NCBI GenBank assembly: GCA_900754615.1
Contig: CAAEDN010000080.1
Coordinates: forward strand, 1-10,431
DNA: 10,431 nucleotides
Reading direction: 5' to 3'
From: an uncultured Holdemanella sp.
GTDB lineage: Bacteria; Bacillota_I; Bacilli_A; Erysipelotrichales; Erysipelotrichaceae
Position 1 is the first letter of the stretch, and the number at the start of each line of letters is the position of its first letter. The position numbers and the translations under genes are program-made. The notes beneath the pieces were generated by a model, which saw nothing but the letters and a program-made list of their open reading frames with translations, was not told where the DNA came from and ran no database searches. This document shows positions 1 to 6,368 of this stretch, piece after piece.

Positions 1-1
1 C

Positions 2-586
2 CCTGAACAAGCCAGCAACTGGGATTTTATGGCCAATAAAATCAAAGAATCAAAGCGCGATGATTTAAGAATCTTAAACCTATTTGCCTATACAGGTGGT
101 GCTACCATGGCCTGCTCTAAAGCTGGAGCGAAAGAAGTTGTGCATGTGGATGCTTCAAAAGGTATGATTCAATGGGCAAAAGAAAACATGCAGCTTTCAA
201 ATCTACAAGATCATACAATACGTTTTATTGTAGATGACTGCATTAAATTTGTGAAAAGAGAACAAAGAAGAGGAAGAAAATACGATGGTATCGTAATGGA
301 TCCACCTAGTTATGGTAGAGGGCCTAATGGCGAACTTTGGAAATTGGAAGAAGAATTATTTCCATTAATTCAAGAATGCATGAAAATTTTAAGCGCTGAT
401 GCCCTATTCTTTATTGTGAACTGTTATACAACTGGATTTAGCTGCTCTACACTAAATGAAGCTTTATCAAGATCCATTCAAAAAGAAAAGGGTGGACATA
501 TTGAATGTGGTGAAAACCTACTTCCTGTTACGACAAATGACAGTGTATTACCATGTGGAATCTTTGGAAGATGGACAAATGACTAG
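2..586 (+). CDS. Class I SAM-dependent methyltransferase, RlmI-like (5' end outside window)
   Basis: This is the C-terminal 194 residues of a methyltransferase whose N-terminus lies before the window; the frame is open to the first base and reads EQASNWDFMANKI, so the ATG at 29 is probably internal. The SAM-binding glycine loop is seen at LNLFAYTGGAT (about residues 26-36 of the visible part), an acidic strand end at VVHVDAS, and the catalytic motif IV as DPPSYGRG with the family's following GELWKLEEEL stretch. These match the COG1092/RlmI group, whose studied members transfer a methyl group from SAM to a 23S rRNA base; the exact target here cannot be read. The last codons and stop overlap an intrinsic terminator, so the gene ends its transcription unit. 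Family assignment is firm, RNA substrate is inference. Confidence 0.88.
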   Translation, partial: PEQASNWDFMANKIKESKRDDLRILNLFAYTGGATMACSKAGAKEVVHVDASKGMIQWAKENMQLSNLQDHTIRFIVDDCIKFVKREQRRGRKYDGIVMDPPSYGRGPNGELWKLEEELFPLIQECMKILSADALFFIVNCYTTGFSCSTLNEALSRSIQKEKGGHIECGENLLPVTTNDSVLPCGIFGRWTND

Positions 587-600
587 TCCATCTTTTTTGT
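568..600 (+). terminator. Rho-independent terminator of the methyltransferase gene
   Basis: A 9-bp stem, AAGATGGAC (568-576) with GTCCATCTT (586-594), closes a 9-base loop and runs into a T-rich tract. The stop codon (584-586) lies at the end of the loop, so the hairpin is shared with the end of the coding sequence. Confidence 0.85.
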
Positions 601-603
601 TTA

Positions 604-632
604 GAAAAGAAAAAAGGAAGAAAACTCTTCCT
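604..632 (-). terminator. Rho-independent terminator of the HutI-like gene
   Basis: On the minus strand AGGAAGA (632-626), loop GTTT and TCTTCCT (621-615) form a 7-bp stem followed by a T-run (A-run on the plus strand, 604-615). It starts within the stop codon of the minus-strand gene and sits back to back with the plus-strand terminator at 568-600. Confidence 0.8.
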
Positions 633-1356
633 AACAAACCATCCACTCAGGATAGAATTGAATCCCATTTTTTATCATACGATGAATCAAAGGTCTTCCT
701 AAAGTCTGAAAATAATGTTCGATCGTTGTTACCTGTAAAACCAATAAATCGGCTGTTTTTCCAATTTCAATGGAGCCACGATCTGTTAAATCAAATTCTT
801 TAGCTGGTAAAGACGTCATACTTTCCAACAATTTTCTAGAACACACCCTATGAGTTTGAAACAATACATAGCTAATAGGTGCCATACTATATACATAGGA
901 GTTGGGAAGTCCAAAGCCACAACTTATCAAAAAAGTTTCTGGAATTTCATTTTTCAATTCATTTAAACGATGTAAAACAGGAAGCGTAGCTTGATTCTTT
1001 TTATAAAATACATCCTGATCCAGCTTCATTCTTTGCGTATTCGGATGGTCACATATCAATGTTAAAATACCGTTTTGACGCATCGCATATAATGCATTGA
1101 TATCTTGTCTTAATTGATCGCCTAAACGAACATGGCTAAAGCTTTTAAATTGACAATCAATAAAAGCTGGCACAACGCATTCACCTTGCGCATCAATCAC
1201 ACGAGTTGCAGGATCTAACCATTCCTTATAAGAACCTGTATTGATTTCAATGATCTTATCATGATGACATGCGATAAAGGCATGATGCAGGATTTTAAAA
1301 TCCTTATCACATGTATATAGATTTTCAATATTTTTAATCAGTAAAGTTGCCTTCAT
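631..1356 (-). CDS. Shortened imidazolonepropionase/amidohydrolase-like protein lacking metal ligands
   Basis: A 241-residue protein whose two ends resemble imidazolonepropionase (HutI, amidohydrolase superfamily). The N-terminal beta-sandwich strand (LLIKNIENLYT, residues 5-15) leads to VIDAQGECVVPAFIDCQF (53-70), which corresponds to the family's IDxxGxxVxPGxVDxHTH. The C-terminus, GSIEIGKTADLLVLQ (194-208) and HRMIKNG (225-231), is the usual closing strand set. HutI is normally about 400-420 residues, so much of the TIM barrel is missing. The HxH pair is replaced by C-Q-F (68-70), and the late Asp of the ATDFNPGS motif appears to be Gly (about G147). Hydrolase activity is therefore unlikely. 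The frame is intact and has a promoter and terminator. The start ATG has a GGAAGG about 11 bases upstream, a long spacing. It could be a decaying relic or a protein with a non-enzymatic role. Confidence 0.7.
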   Translation of the reverse strand: MKATLLIKNIENLYTCDKDFKILHHAFIACHHDKIIEINTGSYKEWLDPATRVIDAQGECVVPAFIDCQFKSFSHVRLGDQLRQDINALYAMRQNGILTLICDHPNTQRMKLDQDVFYKKNQATLPVLHRLNELKNEIPETFLISCGFGLPNSYVYSMAPISYVLFQTHRVCSRKLLESMTSLPAKEFDLTDRGSIEIGKTADLLVLQVTTIEHYFQTLGRPLIHRMIKNGIQFYPEWMVC

Positions 1357-1363
1357 GATACAT

Positions 1364-1392
1364 GTGACCTTCCTTTCAATAGATGTTATAAT
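1364..1392 (+). promoter_or_regulatory. Promoter of the alpha/beta hydrolase gene
   Basis: GTGACC (1364-1369) as -35, a 17-base spacer and TATAAT (1387-1392) as -10, preceded by TGT so that the -10 is of the extended type. The predicted start near 1399 leaves a very short leader before the ribosome binding site at 1404. Confidence 0.75.
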
Positions 1393-1400
1393 AATTATAC
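1386..1400. promoter_or_regulatory. Possible PerR/Fur-type operator over divergent -10 boxes
   Basis: TTATAATAATTATAC is a 7-1-7 palindrome differing only at the last base from the known Bacillus PerR box TTATAATNATTATAA. It covers both divergent -10 elements, so a bound repressor would block both genes. Because it consists of two mirrored TATAAT boxes, it may be only the promoter overlap; no regulator gene is in the window. Confidence 0.35.
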
Positions 1401-1422
1401 AACGAGGTGATGCGAATGTCTT
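1394..1422 (-). promoter_or_regulatory. Promoter of the HutI-like gene
   Basis: On the minus strand AAGACA (1422-1417), a 17-base spacer and TATAAT (1399-1394). It overlaps the first codons of the divergent hydrolase gene, and its -10 box lies one base from the -10 of the opposite promoter, so the two promoters should compete for RNA polymerase. Confidence 0.65.
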
Positions 1423-2075
1423 TATTTAATCGAAGAAAGAAACCTATAATAGTCACAATCCATGGATTTGGAAGAAATCTAAGTCATGAATTCGATCCAT
1501 TAGCACGCTATTTAAAGGCTAAAAAATATGAAGTGATTCAATTTGATATGTATGATTTAAACAATCCGAATGATGCCAACTACAAAGATTGGGTACAAAG
1601 ATGTGAAGCCAAATTAAGTCTTGCCATTAAAGAAAATCCCAATGTCATTCTAATCGGATTCTCCATGGGAGGTGTAATCGCCAGTTATTTAGCTAGCATT
1701 TATAAAGTGCAATCCTTAATCCTTTGTGCACCGGCCTTTGAATATCTTGACATCAAAAAAGTAACAGGCTTATTTAAAAAATCGGATAAAGAAAAGAAAG
1801 GCCCAAGTTCGAAGCAATACCAAACCTTCACAAAGATTGTTTCTCAATATAAAGAATCCATTTCACAAGTCGAATGCCCTGTTCTTATGCTGCATGGCAC
1901 AAGTGATGAAGTGATTAATCCATCAAGTTCTACTCATGCATATAAAAAAATTCCGGCCCAAAAGAAACGATTAATATATATTGAAGGTGCCAAACATCGA
2001 ATGTTGTATGATGGAAGAATGGAACAGACTGTATTTACTATTATCGAACAAATGCTTGAAAATAAAATATTCTAA
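1416..2075 (+). CDS. Small alpha/beta hydrolase (esterase-like)
   Basis: A 219-residue cytosolic alpha/beta-hydrolase-fold protein with a complete predicted triad. The oxyanion segment is HGFG (16-19), the nucleophile elbow GFSMGG with Ser83, the acid Asp164 in LHGTSDEV, and the base His194 in GAKHRML. The cap region is short and lysine-rich (about 113-133), and there is no signal peptide. The fold typically hydrolyses esters, thioesters or amides; the substrate is not readable. The start at 1416 is chosen because GAGGTGA (1404-1410) lies five bases before it, whereas the upstream in-frame GTG (1407) and ATG (1410) lie inside that site. It is single-gene and divergent from the HutI-like gene with a shared regulatory region. 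Two lysine/serine-rich stretches are the only unusual composition. Confidence 0.88.
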   Translation: MSLFNRRKKPIIVTIHGFGRNLSHEFDPLARYLKAKKYEVIQFDMYDLNNPNDANYKDWVQRCEAKLSLAIKENPNVILIGFSMGGVIASYLASIYKVQSLILCAPAFEYLDIKKVTGLFKKSDKEKKGPSSKQYQTFTKIVSQYKESISQVECPVLMLHGTSDEVINPSSSTHAYKKIPAQKKRLIYIEGAKHRMLYDGRMEQTVFTIIEQMLENKIF

Positions 2076-2101
2076 AAAGCTGTCGAATAAGACAGCTTTT
2101 T
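2074..2101 (+). terminator. Bidirectional terminator after the hydrolase
   Basis: AAAAAGCTGTC (2074-2084), loop GAATAA and GACAGCTTTTT (2091-2101) form an 11-bp stem flanked by A and T tracts. It starts in the stop codon and is symmetric, so it could also stop minus-strand transcripts that read through the repeat region. Confidence 0.9.
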
Positions 2102-2151
2102 CATTTATTGCCAACTATAAAATATGCTTTATCTAAAGATATTCTAGCATA

Positions 2152-2276
2152 TTTTCATTTCCATTTGCACCTTTAAGGACTTTTTTATTAGCTTCATTTA
2201 CACCTATAAGTACTTTTTTCATTCCTAAATTTACACCTTTTAGGACTTTTTTTGTCTTACGATTTACACCTATAAA
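2152..2276. repeat. 33-bp tandem repeat, three full units plus partial ends
   Basis: Three full 33-bp units lie at 2167-2199, 2200-2232 and 2233-2265. They share the core ACACCTWTAAGKACTTTTTT (GC for AC in the first), then about nine variable bases, then ATTT. A partial unit begins at 2266 (ACACCTATAA), and a weaker tail precedes 2167. Read on the minus strand in one frame, each unit encodes 11 residues of the type KKVL(K/I)GVN plus three variable residues (RKT, LGM, EAN). The frame ends at TAG 2135-2133. Units differ at silent third positions (GTC/GTA, CTA/CTT), which hints at past or present coding. No convincing start codon or ribosome binding site of its own was seen. The rest of the 2102-2301 gap holds only terminator arms. 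Confidence 0.8.
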
Positions 2277-2277
2277 G

Positions 2278-2302
2278 AAAAAAGCCTGTATTTCTACAAG
2301 CT
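2278..2302 (-). terminator. Rho-independent terminator of the AAA/small-protein operon
   Basis: On the minus strand AGCTTGTA (2302-2295), a GAAA tetraloop and TACAGGCT (2290-2283) form an 8-bp stem with one G-U pair, followed by a T6 run. It overlaps the last base of the small gene's stop codon and lies just before the repeat tract. Confidence 0.8.
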
Positions 2303-2604
2303 TAGTCACCAATAATTGAATAAAACTGATCATAAGAAGGTTTTAACACTTCATATACATCTGGCTGAATACGATATTGCGTATAATCACGCAATCTTCC
2401 ATCCTCTTCTTTTTCAATGACTCTTCTTTCAATCATCTTCTTATTCTTTAATAAACCGCCCTGTTTGACATCACCCTTATATTCCAAAGGTTCATTATCA
2501 TTATCCAATAGTTCTTCAAACAAAGCCTTATCCTTTTTGTTTAAAGATGTCATAAAGTTCCACAAATCTGGAATATTCATTTTTTTCTCTTTCTTAAAAA
2601 ACAT
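2302..2604 (-). CDS. Small charged protein of unknown function, partner of the AAA/nuclease gene
   Basis: A 100-residue soluble protein that I do not recognise. It has a basic start (MFFKKEKK), a probable helical half with alternating charge (LNKKDKALFEELLDNDNE, about 24-41) and a second half that could form a wing-like hairpin (EEDGRLRDYTQYRI). This last shape loosely recalls winged-helix DNA-binding proteins, but no family is supported. The start at 2604 is chosen because AGGTGA lies five bases upstream; in-frame GTG 2613 and ATG 2610 fall inside that site. It begins 24 bases after the stop of the AAA ATPase gene with no promoter between them, so the two are almost certainly co-transcribed. 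Immunity, regulation or accessory roles are all possible; none is shown. Confidence 0.75.
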   Translation of the reverse strand: MFFKKEKKMNIPDLWNFMTSLNKKDKALFEELLDNDNEPLEYKGDVKQGGLLKNKKMIERRVIEKEEDGRLRDYTQYRIQPDVYEVLKPSYDQFYSIIGD

Positions 2605-2628
2605 AATCATCACCTATTCTTAATACCA

Positions 2629-4209
2629 TTAAAACTTCTCTATTTTACAACCATGTTCTTTTGTCTTAGGATCATAAGTAATCCCCACTAACAATAAGTT
2701 GTTCGTATATTCTTGAATCGATTGAGGATATACTTTTTCCTTGATTTGATCTAATGCACTTTGCACATTATGATTCCATTTTAGCTCCACCAATAAGGCA
2801 GGATAATAATCTTTATATTCAGGTTTAGGGATATAAACAAAATCCGCAAATCCTCTTCCTGTTGGCAATTCTCGTATTGGTTTAAAATAATATTTCAAAG
2901 TTGATAAATACGCAATCGTTAAAACACTGCTCAAACTATTTTCATTATGATATGCAATATTAGAAGCATACGTATTATGAATCTTTTCCATTTGTTGAGC
3001 TACAACTTCTGTCTCCATATCCCAAGTTGCTTCTAAAATGGTATCCGATTCCCTTTCAAATTGAATCAAATCATTCCATTTATCTTCTGAAACAGAATTC
3101 ACAAATTCTTGTCGAATTTCTTCATTTGGAATAAATACCGTCTTATATGTTTGATTGTATCCCAAATATCCTAAATGAACCAATGCCGTTAAGACATCAT
3201 CCATATTTTTAAATGAAATCATATCATTTTGAAAAGACGTTGTCTGCATCTTCACTTCATTCCCACTTAACATTTCTAAAACAGCTTCTTTTAAGCCATC
3301 AAAATTCATTTGAATCAAACTATGAATTGATTCATAGCTACTTGTCTGTGCCCAATAATTTTGAAACACACCTAGCGTAAATAAACTAACAACGGCTTTC
3401 GGATTATATACATGCTGATGATTTAAGTAATATCCATCATACCATTTTTTGATTCTATCAAAATCTATATTATATTTATTACTTAATCCTTTTACTTCCC
3501 CCTCTGTAAATCCAATAAAAGAAGCCAATGGACCTGGATTCAACATTGTATATTCATCAAAATTATTTAATGCGGACTGTGTCATCGTTCTTTTGATTGG
3601 TAAAATACCTGTTAAATACGCTAATGCGATATAACGAGAAGGTTGTGATCCTTTAAATAATCCTTTTAAGAAATCGATATATTCTTCTAGTAATTTTTTA
3701 TTATTCGCATTATCACGAATCAATACATCCCACTCATCAATGATTACCACAAAACGATGTCCTGTTTCATCATTGATTTTAGAAAGTGTACCAGACAAAG
3801 AAATAATTCCATTATAGTCAATATTGGAATACTCATTCTGTAATTCATGCATACAACTCTCTTTGATGTAATTTACAATATCATTTATATTTTCAACTTG
3901 ATCTTTACACCATTGTACATCAATATGAATGACATCATATTGATTTATATACTTCTCAAATGTAGAACATGAAGAAATCGTATATGGATGAAATAATTCT
4001 CTAGATTCACATCCCTTTGAATAATAAGCACAAAGCATATCGGCAGTCATGGATTTTCCAAAACGTCTAGGTCTTGAATTACAAATGAATTTAGCTGTGG
4101 TTGAAAGCACACTATTTGTATATTCAATTAAACCCGTTTTATCCACATATATTTTTGAATGAACCGCTTCATTAAAATTCGCATTATCAGGATTTAGAAA
4201 TATAGCCAT
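2629..4209 (-). CDS. AAA-ATPase-like protein with C-terminal PD-(D/E)XK nuclease domain
   Basis: A 526-residue soluble protein. The N-terminal P-loop ATPase domain opens with the family's YVDKTGLIEY (21-30), a Walker A variant SRPRRFGKS (45-53, Lys52) and Walker B VVIIDEWD (154-161). The middle has YLTGILPI (198-205) and WYDGYYLN...VYNP (256-270), typical of the AAA-ATPase_like family. The C-terminus carries a PD-(D/E)XK nuclease signature: GFADFVYIP with Asp456, LLVELKW with Glu475 and Lys477, then Gln488 and Tyr494 in the expected helix. This matches the PF09820 plus PF08011 arrangement, abundant in gut Firmicutes and Bacteroidetes, often in multiple copies, and functionally uncharacterised. 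A TAGGAGGA site seven bases before the ATG supports the start. It leads an operon with the 100-residue gene downstream. Confidence 0.92.
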   Translation of the reverse strand: MAIFLNPDNANFNEAVHSKIYVDKTGLIEYTNSVLSTTAKFICNSRPRRFGKSMTADMLCAYYSKGCESRELFHPYTISSCSTFEKYINQYDVIHIDVQWCKDQVENINDIVNYIKESCMHELQNEYSNIDYNGIISLSGTLSKINDETGHRFVVIIDEWDVLIRDNANNKKLLEEYIDFLKGLFKGSQPSRYIALAYLTGILPIKRTMTQSALNNFDEYTMLNPGPLASFIGFTEGEVKGLSNKYNIDFDRIKKWYDGYYLNHQHVYNPKAVVSLFTLGVFQNYWAQTSSYESIHSLIQMNFDGLKEAVLEMLSGNEVKMQTTSFQNDMISFKNMDDVLTALVHLGYLGYNQTYKTVFIPNEEIRQEFVNSVSEDKWNDLIQFERESDTILEATWDMETEVVAQQMEKIHNTYASNIAYHNENSLSSVLTIAYLSTLKYYFKPIRELPTGRGFADFVYIPKPEYKDYYPALLVELKWNHNVQSALDQIKEKVYPQSIQEYTNNLLLVGITYDPKTKEHGCKIEKF

Positions 4210-4230
4210 ACAGATTCCTCCTACACCACT

Positions 4231-4239
4231 ATTATATCA
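4231..4239 (-). promoter_or_regulatory. Extended -10 promoter of the AAA/nuclease operon
   Basis: TGATATAAT on the minus strand is a full consensus extended -10, 21 bases before the start codon at 4209 and just after the MATE terminator. Only a poor T-rich -35 is visible, as is common for extended -10 promoters. Confidence 0.7.
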
Positions 4240-4257
4240 GAAAAAGACTGTAGAATT

Positions 4258-4284
4258 AAAAAAACGAGATGTTAGTTCATCTCG
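4258..4284 (-). terminator. Rho-independent terminator of the HAD-MATE operon
   Basis: On the minus strand CGAGATG (4284-4278), loop AACTAA and CATCTCG (4271-4265) form a 7-bp stem followed by T7 (4264-4258). It begins two bases past the stop codon of the MATE gene. Confidence 0.9.
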
Positions 4285-4286
4285 CC

Positions 4287-5636
4287 TTACTTCACTCCAT
4301 GACTTTTTAAATAAGAAGGAATGATTTTTATAAAACAAATGATTGTCACAATACATGCATAAATATCCGCTGCAGGTTGTGCATAGAAAATATTAGAAAC
4401 CCCTAAAAAAGCAGGTAATAAGCATGTGCAACCCAAATACATCAGCTTACGATTTAATGATAAAAATAATGATAATTTTACATTCGATAATCCTGTAATT
4501 CCATCTACCAAAACATATTGGATAGCCATCATCAAAATACCTAAACAGAAGATTTTAATAGCCCTATTTGCGATTGGCATAGTCATGGCATCATTAGTAA
4601 ACATAGCCACAAATACATTGGAGTAACACATTGAAATGATGAACATGATCAAACAAAATAAAAACGCAAATGAAATCACAATTTTAAAGGCTTCTTTGAT
4701 CTTCTTTAAATTCTGCGAACCAAAATGATACGCAAATATCGGTTGTGTACCCGAACTAATACCAAGTAATGGTCCTGTAATCAATAAGAAATAGCTTTGA
4801 GCCACAGTAATTGCCGAAATATAAACATCCCCCATATTTCCACCATACTTTTGAAGCATCATATTCATCACAATTAAAATGACTGAATCCGATGCGATAA
4901 TCAAAAATGGCGAGAAACCAAGTTTTACTATATGCCTCATCTTCTCTATAGATAATTCTTCTTTATGAAGTTTGATTTTTGATTTGAATCGTAAAAAACA
5001 AAGCACAAACATACAAGATAAAAACTGTGCTACAACTGTACCAATGGCAGCTCCGGCCACACCAATTTTAAGTGTACGAATCAAAATAAAATCAAAAATA
5101 ATATTTGTAACTGCACCAATACAAACACTGAACATCGCAATTGTGGCATAGCCTTGTCCTGTAATAAAATAATTCAATCCAATCGACATTAAGGCAAAGA
5201 ACGTACCTAATGTATAAATTGTTAAATAGGTATTGGCATATGGATAAAGGGCATCACTGCCTCCAAACCAATAGATCAAATTGTGTTTTAAAAGAATGAA
5301 CCCAAGTGTTAAACAAACGGAAAGAACAACCAACATCACAAAGCTGTTATATAAGATTTGACTGGCCTTTTTCTCATTCTTTTGCCCTAAACACATTGAT
5401 AGCCAAATCGAACCACCAATACCAACAAGTGTTCCAAAGCTCGATAATAAAGTAACGATTGGCCCACATATTCCAACGGCTGCCAAACATACATTTCCCA
5501 CTTCTTCAATTTGTCCTACAAACATACGATCGACAATGGAATATAAAATATTGACGAGCTGTGCAATCATACTCGGTATAGCCAATCCCATGACAAGCTT
5601 CAACATGGGGGTATTTTCAAAATCATTTTGACGCAT
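4287..5636 (-). CDS. MATE family efflux transporter (MepA/DinF-like type)
   Basis: A 449-residue inner-membrane protein with about twelve hydrophobic segments in two similar halves. MATE hallmarks are LAIPSMIAQLVNILYSIVDR (14-33) with the conserved Pro in helix 1, followed by MFVGQI, and in the second half SSGTQPIFAYHFGSQN, the equivalent of the family's GxQPxxxYNxGA(K/Q)N. MATE proteins export cationic drugs or metabolites by Na+ or H+ antiport. The substrate here is unknown, and the subgroup assignment is tentative. The ATG lies one base after the HAD stop (TAAAATG) with a weak AGAG upstream, so its translation is probably coupled to the HAD gene. A terminator follows directly. It is not a recent duplicate of the other MATE gene in this window, since sequences differ throughout. 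Confidence 0.92.
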   Translation of the reverse strand: MRQNDFENTPMLKLVMGLAIPSMIAQLVNILYSIVDRMFVGQIEEVGNVCLAAVGICGPIVTLLSSFGTLVGIGGSIWLSMCLGQKNEKKASQILYNSFVMLVVLSVCLTLGFILLKHNLIYWFGGSDALYPYANTYLTIYTLGTFFALMSIGLNYFITGQGYATIAMFSVCIGAVTNIIFDFILIRTLKIGVAGAAIGTVVAQFLSCMFVLCFLRFKSKIKLHKEELSIEKMRHIVKLGFSPFLIIASDSVILIVMNMMLQKYGGNMGDVYISAITVAQSYFLLITGPLLGISSGTQPIFAYHFGSQNLKKIKEAFKIVISFAFLFCLIMFIISMCYSNVFVAMFTNDAMTMPIANRAIKIFCLGILMMAIQYVLVDGITGLSNVKLSLFLSLNRKLMYLGCTCLLPAFLGVSNIFYAQPAADIYACIVTIICFIKIIPSYLKSHGVK

Positions 5637-5637
5637 T

Positions 5638-6291
5638 TTATACTCTATTCTCTTTAATATAATCTTTAGCTTCGATCAAATCTTTCGCAGTATAAATCGT
5701 CTGCTTCTTTTGCACATCTGTAGGTGGAATTAAATCTGGCACTTGAATACAATCAATACCTGCTCTATAAGCAGCCTCAACACCAACTACACTATCCTCT
5801 AAGACTAGAGCATTTCTTGCGTCTGTATCCATTCGCTTTAAAACACTCAAATAAATTTCTGGATCTGGTTTACGATTTGTGACTTCATCCCCACATAATA
5901 CATAATCAAAACGATCATATACGCCAACTCGTTTTAATCTTTCTTCAGTAAGCTCTCTTCTTGTCGTAGTTGCGACAGCCTTTTTAATATGATGTGCATC
6001 TAGAAAATCTAGGATTTCATTTAAACCTGGCTTTACAGGCACATTTTTTTCCAACATACCATACCCAATGCGTTCCCATTCTTTAATAACCAATTCTTGA
6101 ATGTCTTGTGATAAATATCGATCCAACACTTCTTTTTCATCTCTACCACTTTTACCAATCAATTTTGGAAATAAAGTAGAACCCATATCTTTAATACCAT
6201 ACTTATCTCCTGCCTTGTCAAACGCATCTTTCCAAACTCTTTCAGAATCAATCATCAACCCATCTACATCAAAAACAACTAACTCTAACAT
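5638..6291 (-). CDS. HAD-superfamily phosphatase (beta-phosphoglucomutase-like, subfamily IA)
   Basis: A 217-residue cytosolic HAD hydrolase with all four motifs. Motif I is FDVDGLMIDSE with nucleophile Asp8 and acid/base Asp10; motif II lies in AVATTT (105-110); motif III is Lys141 in NRKPDPEIY; motif IV is VLEDSVVG with Glu165 and Asp166. A helical cap sits between motifs I and II (about 16-85). The group includes beta-phosphoglucomutases and sugar-phosphate or nucleotide phosphatases; the cap does not reveal the substrate. The start at 6291 is preferred because GGGAGG lies six bases before it; the in-frame ATG at 6297 directly abuts that site. It is the first gene of an operon with a MATE exporter, one base apart, so a role in handling a compound that is then exported is conceivable but unproven. 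Confidence 0.9.
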   Translation of the reverse strand: MLELVVFDVDGLMIDSERVWKDAFDKAGDKYGIKDMGSTLFPKLIGKSGRDEKEVLDRYLSQDIQELVIKEWERIGYGMLEKNVPVKPGLNEILDFLDAHHIKKAVATTTRRELTEERLKRVGVYDRFDYVLCGDEVTNRKPDPEIYLSVLKRMDTDARNALVLEDSVVGVEAAYRAGIDCIQVPDLIPPTDVQKKQTIYTAKDLIEAKDYIKENRV

Positions 6292-6307
6292 ATGCATCCT
6301 CCCATAA

Positions 6308-6321
6308 AATACTAAAGTATT
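6308..6321. promoter_or_regulatory. Palindrome between -10 and ribosome binding site of the HAD-MATE operon
   Basis: AATACTAAAGTATT has perfect 6-base arms around AA. It overlaps the end of the -10 box and covers the expected transcription start, a typical place for a repressor operator. No known regulator motif is assigned. Confidence 0.4.
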
Positions 6322-6327
6322 ATAACA
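6319..6327 (-). promoter_or_regulatory. Extended -10 promoter of the HAD-MATE operon
   Basis: TGTTATAAT on the minus strand is an extended -10 consensus, 27 bases before the HAD start. The -35 zone falls inside the terminator hairpin of the preceding decayed gene and has no good match. Confidence 0.7.
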
Positions 6328-6329
6328 TG

Positions 6330-6358
6330 AAAAAAAGAAGCAACGTTACATTGCTTCT
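6330..6358 (-). terminator. Rho-independent terminator behind a decayed gene
   Basis: On the minus strand AGAAGCAA (6358-6351), loop TGTAACG and TTGCTTCT (6343-6336) form a perfect 8-bp stem followed by T7. It follows a stop codon at 6371-6369 and insulates the HAD-MATE promoter from upstream transcription. Confidence 0.88.
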
Positions 6359-6368
6359 AATATATCGA

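Noticed and set aside
456..803. Plus-strand open frame across the methyltransferase end and the HutI-like gene
   Set aside because: No ribosome binding site; it crosses two terminators and lies in the shadow of genes with clear family motifs.
2167..2265. Regularly spaced repeats that could suggest a CRISPR array
   Set aside because: Units follow each other directly with only about nine variable bases; there are no true spacers, and no cas gene is in the window.
2133..2333. A 66-codon minus-strand reading frame through the tandem repeat, starting at ATG 2333
   Set aside because: The ATG lies inside the small upstream gene without a ribosome binding site, and a terminator hairpin separates it from the repeats. 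Kept as a repeat and a finding, not as a gene.
4051..4075. Walker A of the AAA protein lacks the first glycine of the usual GxxxxGK(S/T)
   Set aside because: The (S)RPRRFGKS form is the normal one for this ATPase family, so it is not a defect.
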